A DNA stretch of 64,000 nt from G963677485 sp942492855 (GTDB lineage Bacteria; Armatimonadota; HRBIN16): the NCBI GenBank assembly GCA_942492855.1, contig OW818647.1, positions 3,782,001-3,846,000 on the forward strand. The letters are read 5' to 3'. A program made the translations under genes and the position numbers. Below are positions 1 to 9,143 of the stretch, one piece after another. Positions within the stretch are counted from its first letter, which is position 1, and each line of letters begins with the position of its first letter. The notes under the pieces are model-generated. The model was not told the origin of the DNA and searched no databases. It worked only from the letters and a program-made list of their open reading frames with translations.

Positions 1-338
1 ACCCATTTTGGGTTAGGCATTTGATCGTAAATGGTGCGGAGCACTGGCCCCATCTTTTTACTGACACGCCCAGCCACGATCATGACATCGGCTTGCCTGG
101 GGCTTGGCCGGAAAACCTCCATGCCGAAGCGCGAACCATCGAATGTGGCAGCCATAGAAGCCATCATCTCAATAGCGCAGCAGGCCAGCCCGAATGTGAC
201 GGGCCATAACGAGTTCGCCCGGCCCCATTTCACTATTTCGTCAAGGGAGCCGATGAGTATATTGCCTTTTTGTATTGTGCCCGGGATTTGCGGCATGGAT
301 GTGTCGTGGGCGCTAATCTCTACGATGCGTTGTGCCAT
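1..338 (-). CDS. nuoB: NADH-quinone oxidoreductase subunit B (partial, 3' end beyond the window)
   Basis: Encodes the first ~112 residues of the NuoB (PSST) subunit of respiratory complex I, which carries the N2 [4Fe-4S] cluster and passes electrons to quinone at the membrane interface. The sequence shows the family block GRANSLWPVTFGLACCAIEM with its adjacent cysteine pair at residues 53-54, then RFGMEVFRPSPRQADVMIVAG. The remaining two cluster cysteines lie outside the window. The ATG at 338 is preceded by GAAAGG at a suitable distance. Other nuo genes would be expected to the left; upstream lies citrate synthase in the same direction, separated by a hairpin, so nuoB probably has its own promoter. 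Confidence 0.95.
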   Translation of the reverse strand, partial: MAQRIVEISAHDTSMPQIPGTIQKGNILIGSLDEIVKWGRANSLWPVTFGLACCAIEMMASMAATFDGSRFGMEVFRPSPRQADVMIVAGRVSKKMGPVLRTIYDQMPNPKW

Positions 339-440
339 ATATCTGAACCTTTCGGTGATTGACGTCAAAACGGGGTAACCCAGTTACAGTTTACCTCAAT
401 GGCTTGGCGCAATCACTGGACGGCAGCTTGATGCTTTTGG

Positions 441-468
441 GCAGCCACAGGCCGGAGCCGGTGGCTGC
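441..468 (-). terminator. Hairpin downstream of citrate synthase
   Basis: GCAGCCAC (441-448) pairs perfectly with GTGGCTGC (461-468), with a further GGCC/GGCC-like inner contact. It begins 9 nt after the citrate synthase stop codon. The following run on the minus strand is CCCAAAAG rather than a U-tract, so it may be a weak or Rho-aided terminator, or an mRNA-stabilising hairpin. Confidence 0.5.
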
Positions 469-476
469 TTGATATC

Positions 477-1598
477 CTACAGGCGCTGGTTAAGTCCCGT
501 GTAGGTCAGATTTGATGGGCCGGTGTATTCCGCGCGAGGGCGGAGCAGGCGGTTGTTGCCAAACTGCTCCATGATATGCGCTGTCCAGCCGGAAATTCGG
601 CTGGCGGCAAACACCGGTGTGAACATGTCTATCGGGATACCCATCATGTACTGCACACTGGCACTGTAGAAGTCTACATTGGTGTAGAGCCCCTTTTCTT
701 TATGAACCATCCCTGCGATGAGCTCCGACATGTTATACCAGGTCATATCACCCTGCTCCTCACATAGCAGCTTGGTGAGGTTGCGCAGGTGCTTGCTGCG
801 GGGGTCTTCGCATTTGTATACACGGTGGCCAAAGCCCATCACACGCTTTTTAGCGATGAGAAGACCGCGGATATACTCTTCAACTTTGGAGTCTTCGCCG
901 ATATCAAGCAGCATCTTCATGACTTCCTCGTTGGCTCCGCCGTGCAGCGCGCCGCCCAATGCGCCGATAGCACCAACCACCCCTGCATACATATCGGCCA
1001 ATGTGGAGACCACCACCCGGCCTGTGAAGGTGCTGGCATTCAACTCGTGGTCGGCATGAAGGATGAGCATGGTGTTCATGGCGTCTGTATGCAGCTTGTT
1101 GGGCTTCGTCCCGGTGAGCATATACAGAAAGTTCGCGGCATGACCCAGTGACGGGTCGCTTTTGATGGGCAGCTCACCGCTTCTGATTCGCTCAATAGCG
1201 GTGATGATACTGGGCAGCCTGGCCGTGAGCCGTGTGGCTTTTCGCAGGTTGGCATCGGCAGTGTTATTGTTGGAATCCTGGTCGTAGTTACTCAGTAATG
1301 AGACCACCGTGCGCAGCACATCCAACGGCCGTGAGGTCTGAGGAATCTCAAACAGCAGTTTCACGACTTGCGCAGGAAGGTCGCGGTTTTCCACCATGTG
1401 CTGGTAGTGCCTGTCATACTCAGCCTGATTGGGCAGGCGACCATGCCACAGGAGGAAGGTGACCTCCTCAAAAGTGGCGTTAACCGCCAGATCGTCGATG
1501 TCGTAGCCGGAATATATTAACTGGCCCGTTTGGCCATTGATATCCGAAATGGCCGACGGGCCGATGACAACATCCTCTAGTCCTGTTGCGTGTATCAT
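477..1598 (-). CDS. gltA: Citrate synthase
   Basis: Condenses acetyl-CoA and oxaloacetate to citrate at the entry of the TCA cycle in the cytoplasm. At 373 residues it matches the short bacterial/archaeal type (CitZ/2-methylcitrate synthase-like) rather than the longer allosteric proteobacterial type. The three catalytic residues are in their family contexts: His219 (GGALHGGANEEV), His258 (MGFGHRVYK) and Asp309 (NVDFYSASVQYMMGIP). The C-terminal Arg region (RLLRPRAEYTG) is present. The ATG at 1598 follows AAGGAG. It appears monocistronic: a candidate extended -10 (TGATATAGA, 1663-1671) lies upstream and a hairpin downstream. A 2-methylcitrate synthase activity cannot be excluded from sequence, but no prp genes are nearby. 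Confidence 0.95.
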   Translation of the reverse strand: MIHATGLEDVVIGPSAISDINGQTGQLIYSGYDIDDLAVNATFEEVTFLLWHGRLPNQAEYDRHYQHMVENRDLPAQVVKLLFEIPQTSRPLDVLRTVVSLLSNYDQDSNNNTADANLRKATRLTARLPSIITAIERIRSGELPIKSDPSLGHAANFLYMLTGTKPNKLHTDAMNTMLILHADHELNASTFTGRVVVSTLADMYAGVVGAIGALGGALHGGANEEVMKMLLDIGEDSKVEEYIRGLLIAKKRVMGFGHRVYKCEDPRSKHLRNLTKLLCEEQGDMTWYNMSELIAGMVHKEKGLYTNVDFYSASVQYMMGIPIDMFTPVFAASRISGWTAHIMEQFGNNRLLRPRAEYTGPSNLTYTGLNQRL

Positions 1599-1709
1599 AT
1601 GCAGATACTCCTTTCAATTCGGCAATGGGGTCACGTAATAGAGCAGTGGCTGATGAAGCCTGTCTATATCAAATCTACTCAGTTACCAAGCGGTAAGTCA
1701 ATCGTTTGG

Positions 1710-2012
1710 TCAGATTTCATAGTCAAAGGCGAGGATATCCGAGCAGTTCGGGCGGACGAACTCGGTGACCACTCGTTGATGGGCATCTGACGGACCGTAG
1801 TCAAGCAGCGCCTGCTTGTCCACAAAACGCGTGCACAGCGCGGTGTGATACCCCTTGCTTCGGGTGCTAAAATCCTCACCCACAGTGGTATCTATAATCC
1901 CGTTGACCTGATCCTTGAGGTCCAAGAGCTCTTTTTTGATAAGAGCGATGTTCTCATCGGTGACATCATCGTTCCATCGGAATAACACGATATGCATAAC
2001 TTCACGGCTCAT
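1710..2012 (-). CDS. Dabb-domain (stress-responsive alpha/beta barrel) protein
   Basis: A 100-residue protein starting MSREVMHIVLFRWNDD, a typical Dabb (dimeric alpha/beta barrel) start, with the later block of His, Leu and Asp residues (SKGYHTALCTRF, LLDYGPSDAHQ) seen in this family. Members are small dimeric ferredoxin-like folds of varied or unknown function. The start at 2012 is chosen because AAGGAG lies just upstream; an in-frame start 39 nt earlier would add residues that do not match the family and would overlap the preceding gene. It begins 10 nt after the stop of the large GH5-like gene, so the two are probably co-transcribed. Confidence 0.85.
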   Translation of the reverse strand: MSREVMHIVLFRWNDDVTDENIALIKKELLDLKDQVNGIIDTTVGEDFSTRSKGYHTALCTRFVDKQALLDYGPSDAHQRVVTEFVRPNCSDILAFDYEI

Positions 2013-2022
2013 AGTAATCTCC

Positions 2023-5000
2023 TTAGTCTGTGACGTGCAGAAGCTGTGCAACTTTCAAGGTGGCCGCGTCTGCCTGTGATGGGGTGGTGATGACAAACAA
2101 CTCTTGTTCGACCTCTGTGATGGTCTGCCGACCTGGTGACAGGTTGATCGTTTGTAAGTCTACCCACTTACCGCCATCCACACGGCCGCGCAGCATGACA
2201 TACCCTGGGCGAGTTACTTCAAGGGTGAGTGTGCTGGTGCCCATCCCCATGGCCACCAGACTGCCGGCCGCCGCGATGGGTTTGGTGTCCAGGCTCATGA
2301 TGCCCAGTGCTCCTGTTGGGGTGAGGGTGCCAGCAGAGGTGCTGACAGGTCCGTGAGTTAAGCATGCCATCAACTGCTTGCCGGGATTTAGCCGGGCGTA
2401 GAATGCCGCATATGCCTCGTCACTGGCCTTTACCGAACCTCCCTGGAAGGCGAGTGTGCGGGCTGGTTGTGCATCTGAGCGTGCGGTTCGGGTCACGCCA
2501 AATAAACTGGTGTAGCCCGATTGTTCCGCCAGAGGCAGCATGTGTGTACCTGGGATGGAGGTACCTTTCAATCCTTCGGTATTGAGAGCTCCTGCTGTCC
2601 ATACAGGTTGTTGGGTGTAAATGCACTGGCCCTTGCCGGTCTGGGTGCGATGAACGCCTGACAGCGGTCGTGCAGCCGCGGTTGTCATCTTTATACTTGA
2701 CCATTCGGGCTGCCATGGCTTAGCGGTCACACGGCCTGTCGCCTTGATGCCGCATAGCTGCTCCATGCGCTTGGATTGCGTGCGTTGGCGGTTGTTGTCA
2801 TACGCCATATCGGCGGACGTAAACAAACGGCCGCCTTTTTTCATGAAGCTCTGGAGATAAGCCAATACGGAGTCCGATATACTCATCGGGCAGGGGTAGA
2901 TGATCATGTCAGGCTGCTCTTTGGTTTCGCTGAGATGCTGGTCATCGACTGTGCAGAAGGGGATACCCGCTTCCATAAGTTGCCACGCCTGCTGGTAGAT
3001 AATCCGTGTATAGCTCTCCTGCTCCCCGCCAGAGAGGTTATCTATGGGAATCATCAGCCATACCTTGGGTAGTTTGGTAAGAGGTTTGACATTGCGCACC
3101 AGCAAGGCCATGTTGCGATATATCCCAGCCATGCTCTTCGGTACACCGATGTTTTGACGCATCAAGCCCCAGGGGAAGACCGCTTCTTCGATCTCTTTCC
3201 AGCTCCAGTTGCACATAAATGCTCCGCCAGCACCAAATAGGTAGCAGAGCCGAGTGAGATAATACTCAAGCTGCATCTGATCCGTGAATAGGCCGTTGGT
3301 GCGTGCATCATGGTCAACAATCGAGCCGAATTCGCCCACCGTCACGCCTTTGCCGGTGAACCGTCTGTCAAACAGGCGGACATCTGCACTAAAACTGTCC
3401 AAACTGGTGTAGCTGTGGAAATTCGCGATGTCTACTGGTTTCACCGCTTGCAGCTTGTTGCAGCCCATCAACTCCTGCAGGAATCCGATCAAAACCAGCC
3501 GGTTCGGATCAGCAGCTTTCACACCGGCGGTGTTAGCTTCACCCCAGGCGATCATCATTTGGTTACGGTACATTTCGGCATCGTAGCTGCGTCGGTCTTC
3601 CCAGCGGTCACTGCCACGACGGTAGGGTATCTGGCCGATGGCTGCCTCAGGAGGGGTGATGCTCCATGCCGACTTCAGTGCTGCATCACTTACGTAGAGC
3701 TTCTTAAGATATTCATTCCAACCCTGAATGACATGGGGTTTATCATTCGGTATCACTTGGTTTCGCGGATTGATGTATGGCTCATTCTGCACATCGATCA
3801 TGAACCCCGGCACGCCCTTATACCGCTCCGTGAGTTTTTTAGCAAACTGGTGCTCCAGTTGTAGCTCGTACGGCGATAGGTCCTGGTCCACCCAGTCGTG
3901 GATACTCAGCAGAAGCACGATGCCGTATCGCTGACAGAGCTGCAGCATGGCGTCCAGTTTGGACAGCACCCAATCCGGGTTGCCTTGTTCCAGTGAGTAG
4001 CGTTCGCCTTTTTCGTTCTGCTGTGGGTGAAAGTGCAGCACGCGCATGATGCTATGTCCGTAGTCGGCCATCTTTTGCAGGTCGTGGTCCCATGTCCATG
4101 GGTTCTCCTTGCCTGCATTGAACATCATACCGGTTTGGTTGGTGCCAATTGCCAGCACGGGCCGATTGCCCTTGTGCAGCAGGTTGTTCTTCCACTTGAC
4201 GGCGAAAGCGTTTGGATGGACGGGCTGTTTGATGCACACGCCCGTGGTCAACTCTTGGTAGAGTGTCTTGCTCACGAACAGTTCGCAATGTATCTGAACC
4301 AGGTCGGTATTACTAGGTAGCTTCACGCTCCATATCTGTATGGTCTGTTCCCGCCCGCTGGTCGACAGCGGTTTGTCGCTGTCTAGCAAAGTCACACCTT
4401 CTCTGGTCTTGACGGTGATCTTCAGTGATGCGTCGGCATCGACTTTACTGAACTGCCCAATGTCGACCGTGATCCGCGCGGTCGATCCGCCAGAATAGAT
4501 CGCCTTGTCGGTGGTGACTGACCTGATGCATACCCGATCCTGGAACCTATCGGTGATCTGCGAAATTAACTTGGTAAACGGTGAATCCTTGCCAAACAAG
4601 TCGTGTGTTTGCAGCCCAGTAAATGCCCAGGTGCCGCCTTTAAAGGCTCCGTCGTAATGTTGCACGACCCCAAGGGCATCCGCGCAGTGTCCCTGCATGT
4701 TATAAGCTTTGATGAGGCTGATGTACTGCGATTGCTGTTTGGAGTAAACGGGGTTATTGTTGCCCAACAGGCAGCAGGAGGCAAATCCGCCGAATGCTGC
4801 GTCTGACCATTCTGTACCATCAATGTTGACCAGTTTGGAAGCTTTGAACCGCCATGTCGGGTCGAACAGGCATACCTGGTCCGCAGCCAGCACCATAGTA
4901 TCTGCAGGCACGCCTGTGCGCCCATTGAGTGGGGTAGGCTGGCTGCTTTTGGATGCGATTTGAGCGGCAGTCACGCCAGGCATTGAGGATACCAACACCC

Positions 5001-5922
5001 CCATCTCATCGCGCGATGATGGGGCATCCAGCGTGTATCCGCCCATGCACAGGAAGGCTCCGCCGCGCTTCAGATAGTTGCGGATGGCATCTTCGGCACC
5101 GGCCGGGTAGATGGGGCCGTATGGCATCACCAGCAGGGTCACCTCCGGTTGCGCCAACACGCTTGATTGGGCTAGTTGCTCCGCACTGCATAGCAGTGTG
5201 CCATACCCTTGTTCCTGCAGCCGGTCTGAGATCATTTGGGGGTCTGAATACCCCTTATCAGCCACGACGTTGTCGGCAAAAATCACCGCGCACCCGTTTT
5301 GTTTGGCTGCACTAACAGCCAGCTTAGCGGGGTCCGCCGAACTGCCTGTACGGTAACCCCACTTGCCTTGCGAATACTCCCAGGACTGCGCGGGCGACTC
5401 GGCTGCTCGAGCTTCTGACTTGCAGAGCCATCCGATGTCAGCCACCTCTATCTGGCAAGCGGATCCGTTCAACCCAACCATGATGCGGTTCACTGCCAGC
5501 ATATCGGGCTTACCGTCACCTCGAGGCTCGAAGTTAAATGATGTGAGTGGCACCAGCACCCGCTGCCACTCGCCGACGGGCAGGCCGCTGAGGTCACCAT
5601 TCTTATACTTGACAGAAGCCAGATGCCCGTCATTATCGGCTTCCATCATCCACATAAACTGCGAAGCACCAGGGGTGACAGCCAGCGGTTTAACCGCCAA
5701 AGTGATCGCGATGGCAGTTGGCGGGATGGGGGTCATGCAGACACAGTTGCTCCAGGGGTTCTGGGCATCGTACATGATGTTGAGTGATGGGCCCCATGGG
5801 GAACCTTCACCTTGCTTGATGACAGCAAGACCGCCATCTTCGTTGATACGCCAGTCGAGTATGGCCATGCTGACAGCCTTATAAGGCATCGATGGTCTAT
5901 CTGCGTTCGAGTTTTGCTGCAA
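2023..5922 (-). CDS. Large multidomain glycoside hydrolase (GH5-like TIM barrel)
   Basis: About 1,299 residues. In order: an N-terminal beta-sandwich resembling a CBM11-type module (first ~160 residues), a GATase1/ThuA-like segment (~200-350), a beta-rich region, then a cellulase-like barrel (~590-900). The barrel has acid/base Glu in FMIDVQNEPY (~711) and a nucleophile candidate in GVTVGEFGS (~863), which is clan GH-A spacing. A second GATase1-like domain and a beta-rich C-terminus follow. No signal peptide is seen. The best start is TTG at 5922, preceded by GGAGG six bases upstream; the first ATG (5889) has no ribosome binding site. Substrate is unknown, probably a beta-glycan or oligosaccharide. 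It heads a two-gene unit with the Dabb protein. Confidence 0.75.
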   Translation of the reverse strand: MQQNSNADRPSMPYKAVSMAILDWRINEDGGLAVIKQGEGSPWGPSLNIMYDAQNPWSNCVCMTPIPPTAIAITLAVKPLAVTPGASQFMWMMEADNDGHLASVKYKNGDLSGLPVGEWQRVLVPLTSFNFEPRGDGKPDMLAVNRIMVGLNGSACQIEVADIGWLCKSEARAAESPAQSWEYSQGKWGYRTGSSADPAKLAVSAAKQNGCAVIFADNVVADKGYSDPQMISDRLQEQGYGTLLCSAEQLAQSSVLAQPEVTLLVMPYGPIYPAGAEDAIRNYLKRGGAFLCMGGYTLDAPSSRDEMGVLVSSMPGVTAAQIASKSSQPTPLNGRTGVPADTMVLAADQVCLFDPTWRFKASKLVNIDGTEWSDAAFGGFASCCLLGNNNPVYSKQQSQYISLIKAYNMQGHCADALGVVQHYDGAFKGGTWAFTGLQTHDLFGKDSPFTKLISQITDRFQDRVCIRSVTTDKAIYSGGSTARITVDIGQFSKVDADASLKITVKTREGVTLLDSDKPLSTSGREQTIQIWSVKLPSNTDLVQIHCELFVSKTLYQELTTGVCIKQPVHPNAFAVKWKNNLLHKGNRPVLAIGTNQTGMMFNAGKENPWTWDHDLQKMADYGHSIMRVLHFHPQQNEKGERYSLEQGNPDWVLSKLDAMLQLCQRYGIVLLLSIHDWVDQDLSPYELQLEHQFAKKLTERYKGVPGFMIDVQNEPYINPRNQVIPNDKPHVIQGWNEYLKKLYVSDAALKSAWSITPPEAAIGQIPYRRGSDRWEDRRSYDAEMYRNQMMIAWGEANTAGVKAADPNRLVLIGFLQELMGCNKLQAVKPVDIANFHSYTSLDSFSADVRLFDRRFTGKGVTVGEFGSIVDHDARTNGLFTDQMQLEYYLTRLCYLFGAGGAFMCNWSWKEIEEAVFPWGLMRQNIGVPKSMAGIYRNMALLVRNVKPLTKLPKVWLMIPIDNLSGGEQESYTRIIYQQAWQLMEAGIPFCTVDDQHLSETKEQPDMIIYPCPMSISDSVLAYLQSFMKKGGRLFTSADMAYDNNRQRTQSKRMEQLCGIKATGRVTAKPWQPEWSSIKMTTAAARPLSGVHRTQTGKGQCIYTQQPVWTAGALNTEGLKGTSIPGTHMLPLAEQSGYTSLFGVTRTARSDAQPARTLAFQGGSVKASDEAYAAFYARLNPGKQLMACLTHGPVSTSAGTLTPTGALGIMSLDTKPIAAAGSLVAMGMGTSTLTLEVTRPGYVMLRGRVDGGKWVDLQTINLSPGRQTITEVEQELFVITTPSQADAATLKVAQLLHVTD

Positions 5923-6018
5923 GGGAGGCCTCCAAAAGGTAGAATTCACTACTGTATGATTCACCACGTAATGGCATGATCCCTACTTACAGTAGCAACA
6001 ATGACCACTGCACCCAAT

Positions 6019-6060
6019 AACGAAGCCCCTCACAGGATATCTCCATTGAGGGGCTTCGTT
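6019..6060 (-). terminator. Hairpin downstream of dnaJ
   Basis: A perfect 14-bp stem: AACGAAGCCCCTCA (6019-6032) and its complement (6047-6060) with a 14-nt loop. It lies 27 bp after the dnaJ stop and before the next minus-strand gene. No clear U-tract follows, so terminator function is inferred from placement and stability. Confidence 0.6.
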
Positions 6061-6086
6061 GACGGTATACATCAGGGTGATGTTTG

Positions 6087-7205
6087 CTATTTCTTCTTTT
6101 TACCCAGGAACTTGTCAATGAAACTGGGTTCCATGTCGGCGATGGTATCTGTGTCTTCACCTAGCGATGCTGCCAACTGCCGCAGGATTGTGCGCTGCTG
6201 CTCGTTCAGCTTTTTCGGCACATCCACATTCATAACGACCATCAGGTTGCCAGCTCCGCCGTTCTGGCGGGGCAGCCCCTTGCCGGCAATCCGGAAGACC
6301 GTTCCTGGCTGAGTTCCTGACGGGATCTCTATGTTGTGTTCGTCAAGCAGCGTTTTGATGACTGCCGTTCCGCCCATAGCCGCTTTGGCGTAGCTGATAC
6401 TGGCATTGGTGCTGAGATCGAACCCGTCACGTCGGAACCGCTCGTGAGGCTTGATGTGGAAGACGATATATAGATCGCCAGGCTGACCGCCACGCGTGGC
6501 GTGGTCGCCTTCACCCGGAACTTCCATGTAGTTGCCTTCATCAACACCATACGGCACAGTGATGTCTTTTTTGGAGACCTGCCGGATGGTACCCTCGCTG
6601 CGGCATTTCTTGCATGGGTGTTCTACGATTCGGCCTTCACCTCTACAGCGTGAACACGTGGTGGCCACGCTGATAGTTCCAAGGATGGTCTGCTGGCCTT
6701 TGCGCACACGTCCGCTGCCGCGGCATTCTGGGCATACCGACGGTTCGGCTCCGCCTTCCGATCCTGTGCCAGCACAGTCCTCACAAGGCATCCGCCGGGC
6801 GAACTCCACGGAACGTGGGGCGTTAGTGGCGATCTCTTCAAGTGTGACTTCCACGTCCACGCGGATGTCGCTGCCGCGGTTGTTACGGCTGGAGCGTCCG
6901 CCGCCTCCACCGCCACCGAAGAACATATCGAAGATATCAAATGGGTTACTGAAGTCAAACCCGAAATCAGACGCCGATCCGCTTGTGGTGCCGTACCGGT
7001 CATACTGAGAGCGCTTTTCGGGTGTGCTTAGTACCTCATAGGCCTCATTGATCTTCTTGAACATATCCTCAGCTTGAGGATTATCTGGGTTACGGTCGGG
7101 GTGATATTGCATGGCCAGCCGACGGTAAGCCTTTTTGATTTCATCTACAGAGGCGTCTCTATTAACCCCTAATAGCTCGTAATAATCTACTTGTTGTGCA
7201 GGCAT
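6087..7205 (-). CDS. dnaJ: Chaperone protein DnaJ (Hsp40)
   Basis: Co-chaperone that stimulates DnaK ATP hydrolysis and delivers unfolded clients in the cytoplasm. All type I DnaJ parts are visible in 372 residues: J domain (~6-70) with the HPD motif in AMQYHPDRNPDN, a Gly/Phe-rich linker including a run of seven glycines, four zinc-finger repeats of CxxCxGxG type (CEDCAGTG, CPECRGSG, CSRCRGEG, CKKCRSEG; the last has Ser in place of the first Gly), then the C-terminal substrate-binding beta domains. It starts 15 bp downstream of rpoZ and is probably co-transcribed with it. dnaK and grpE are not in the window. Confidence 0.97.
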   Translation of the reverse strand: MPAQQVDYYELLGVNRDASVDEIKKAYRRLAMQYHPDRNPDNPQAEDMFKKINEAYEVLSTPEKRSQYDRYGTTSGSASDFGFDFSNPFDIFDMFFGGGGGGGRSSRNNRGSDIRVDVEVTLEEIATNAPRSVEFARRMPCEDCAGTGSEGGAEPSVCPECRGSGRVRKGQQTILGTISVATTCSRCRGEGRIVEHPCKKCRSEGTIRQVSKKDITVPYGVDEGNYMEVPGEGDHATRGGQPGDLYIVFHIKPHERFRRDGFDLSTNASISYAKAAMGGTAVIKTLLDEHNIEIPSGTQPGTVFRIAGKGLPRQNGGAGNLMVVMNVDVPKKLNEQQRTILRQLAASLGEDTDTIADMEPSFIDKFLGKKKK

Positions 7206-7220
7206 ATGGGTATTGTTGGC

Positions 7221-7781
7221 CTAACTCTGTTCCTCATCGATGACTTCGGGGGTCTCCTCATCGTCATCGATCTCGTCTGCATCATCGATGCTGTCTTCTA
7301 TCTCACTCATCGGAGCAGGCTGGTTGAACTCTTCACGAATTTTCGCGATCGCTTTGTCCAGAATGACCGAGTTAAACTCAGAGGGAGGGAGCATGGCATC
7401 AGGATTCTCCATGTCCGCGGCAGCGGCTGCCGCTGCGGCCTCCTCGGTGGATAACAGCTCCATCGTATTGATGATGTCAGCAGCTTCTTGACTGTGGATT
7501 TCCGCAGCCAGTGCGGCTTCGCTTTCGCGCAGTGCCTGCTGCTGCACGTGGTAGTCCGGGTATGCCTCAGGCGGAAGTGCCTGAACTTCTTTGAGTGTGG
7601 GCACGATTCGGCCTGCGGCAATCTCTTCAAGAGCCACTGTCAGACTGTTGCGGGAATCTGTCTTTACAAGGGCTTTTCGTTCGATGCCTTGCTCATGTAA
7701 CTGGCGCGCTCGCTTTGCAGCGGCGATGACCAACGCATATGCGTTGAACTTAGCCAGATCATCGGCTTTGGGTAGTATCAT
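7221..7781 (-). CDS. rpoZ: RNA polymerase omega subunit with long acidic C-terminal tail
   Basis: The first ~70 residues match RpoZ, which helps assemble the beta-prime subunit (ADDLAKFNAYALVIAAAKRA; RKALVKTDSRNSLTVALEEI). At 186 residues it is about twice the usual length. The extra half is alanine-rich, with a run of eight Ala, and ends in a very acidic tail (SIDDADEIDDDEETPEVIDE). The ATG at 7781 is preferred because AAGGGAG precedes it; a GTG at 7808 is in frame but lacks a ribosome binding site. An extended -10 promoter lies at 7839-7847. It leads the rpoZ-dnaJ operon. Confidence 0.88.
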   Translation of the reverse strand: MILPKADDLAKFNAYALVIAAAKRARQLHEQGIERKALVKTDSRNSLTVALEEIAAGRIVPTLKEVQALPPEAYPDYHVQQQALRESEAALAAEIHSQEAADIINTMELLSTEEAAAAAAAADMENPDAMLPPSEFNSVILDKAIAKIREEFNQPAPMSEIEDSIDDADEIDDDEETPEVIDEEQS

Positions 7782-7838
7782 TTTGGGGCGCTCTCCCTTC
7801 GGAATCACATCAATTGGGCAATAGTATGCCGAATTAAC

Positions 7839-7847
7839 ATTATACCA
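7839..7847 (-). promoter_or_regulatory. Extended -10 promoter of rpoZ-dnaJ
   Basis: Minus strand reads TGGTATAAT, a perfect -10 hexamer with the TGn extension. No good -35 box is seen 16-18 bp upstream. The predicted start site near 7832 gives a ~50-nt leader to the ATG at 7781. Confidence 0.6.
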
Positions 7848-7886
7848 AAAATCGCTTAATGGGGCTGTTTTGTGCGTAAATTCAGC

Positions 7887-7913
7887 GAGCGGTGCTGTGC
7901 TTCAGCACCGCTC
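7887..7913 (-). terminator. Hairpin downstream of the MacB-like permease
   Basis: A perfect 11-bp stem, GAGCGGTGCTG (7887-7897) with its complement (7903-7913), and a 5-nt loop. It lies just past the permease stop at 7929. No strong U-tract follows on the minus strand. Confidence 0.6.
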
Positions 7914-7928
7914 ATATAGGGCGAAAGG

Positions 7929-9143
7929 TTACTCGTAGCGGAGGGCATCGATGGGATCTAGAGCTGCAGCTTTACGCGCAGGATAGAGCCCGAAAAACAC
8001 ACCCACGAAGGCAGCGAAGGAGAACGACATCAAGATGGAGGGGATTGATACAGTGACCATCCAACCTGTCATCTTGCCTACGCCCATTGAACCCAACACA
8101 CCGAAGAGAACACCTAAGGTGCCGCCTAACAGCGACAGAACCAGGCTCTCAATGAGAAATTGCAGCATGATGTCTTTACGCTGAGCACCTAATGCTTTGC
8201 GGATACCGATCTCTCTGGTGCGCTCGGTGACAGAAACCAGCATGATGTTCATGATGCCGATGCCGCCCACCAGCAGGGAGACACTGGCAATACCGGCTAG
8301 CAGTAAGGTGAACACCCTGCTGGTCTCGGCGGCCATCTCCATGATGTCTGCCTGGTTGCGGATGATGAAGTCATCGTTGTCGTCGTTGATGCGGTGCATC
8401 TTGCGCAAAACAGCGGCTGTTTCCTCAAGAGCCACGTTCATCAGCTCCATGCTTTTCGCTTGCACGCTGATACTCCGCAGGTATTTCGTGCCAAAGAGGC
8501 GCCGCATGGCGGTTGTGGCAGGAACCATGATCTGGTCGTCAGGGTCGTTGAATCCGCCTGCGTTGCCCTTCGCCTGAAGTAAACCAACGACCATGAATCG
8601 GCTGCCCTGGATGCTGATGTACTGGCCGACAGGCTTACTGCTGCCAAACAAGTTGGCCGCAGTTGTCGCACCTAGAACTGCCACCTTTTGGTTCCCGCGG
8701 ACATCGCCATAGGTTATGAATCGGCCTTCTGCCAGGTTGTAGTTTCGCACTGATGGGTAATCGGGATAAGTGCCGAATATGGTGGTGTTGGTGTTTTGGT
8801 TCTTTTGCTTCACTTGCATATTCTGGCGTGCTTCTGGCACCACGGTTTTCACCGACGGGCACTTATCAATGATGGCGTCTACATCGTCAAGTGTCAGTGT
8901 TTGCCGGCTGCCGTATCCACCCATGACCGCACCTGTACGTGCTTGACCTGACATGACCACCAAGACATTGGTGCCCATTTGCTGGATGCGCTGCATGGTC
9001 TGCTGCTGAGCGCCACCTGCGATAGCCAGCATAGCGATGACTGCACCGACACCGATGATCACGCCCAGCATGGTAAGGGCTGCCCTCATTTTATTGGCGA
9101 GCAACCCCTCTAGAGCGACTGAAATACTCTCCTGGAAGGTCAT
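7929..9143 (-). CDS. MacB/FtsX-family ABC transporter permease
   Basis: Membrane component of an ABC exporter of the MacB type, 404 residues. It has one N-terminal transmembrane helix (~18-45, NKMRAALTMLGVIIGVGAV), a large periplasmic domain, and three C-terminal helices carrying the family block ILVGGIGIMNIMLVSVTERTREIG-like (positions ~280-310) and GLYPARKAAALDPIDALRYE at the end. The start overlaps the ATPase stop by 4 nt (ATGA), which indicates translational coupling. With the adaptor and ATPase genes it forms a complete inner-membrane MacA/MacB-like assembly. Typical substrates are peptides, lipids or lipoproteins, but none can be assigned here. No TolC gene is adjacent. Confidence 0.92.
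   Translation of the reverse strand: MTFQESISVALEGLLANKMRAALTMLGVIIGVGAVIAMLAIAGGAQQQTMQRIQQMGTNVLVVMSGQARTGAVMGGYGSRQTLTLDDVDAIIDKCPSVKTVVPEARQNMQVKQKNQNTNTTIFGTYPDYPSVRNYNLAEGRFITYGDVRGNQKVAVLGATTAANLFGSSKPVGQYISIQGSRFMVVGLLQAKGNAGGFNDPDDQIMVPATTAMRRLFGTKYLRSISVQAKSMELMNVALEETAAVLRKMHRINDDNDDFIIRNQADIMEMAAETSRVFTLLLAGIASVSLLVGGIGIMNIMLVSVTERTREIGIRKALGAQRKDIMLQFLIESLVLSLLGGTLGVLFGVLGSMGVGKMTGWMVTVSIPSILMSFSFAAFVGVFFGLYPARKAAALDPIDALRYE

Noticed and set aside
3310..3864. A 184-codon plus-strand frame
   Set aside because: Antisense to the catalytic barrel of the GH5-like enzyme and lacking any recognisable domain.
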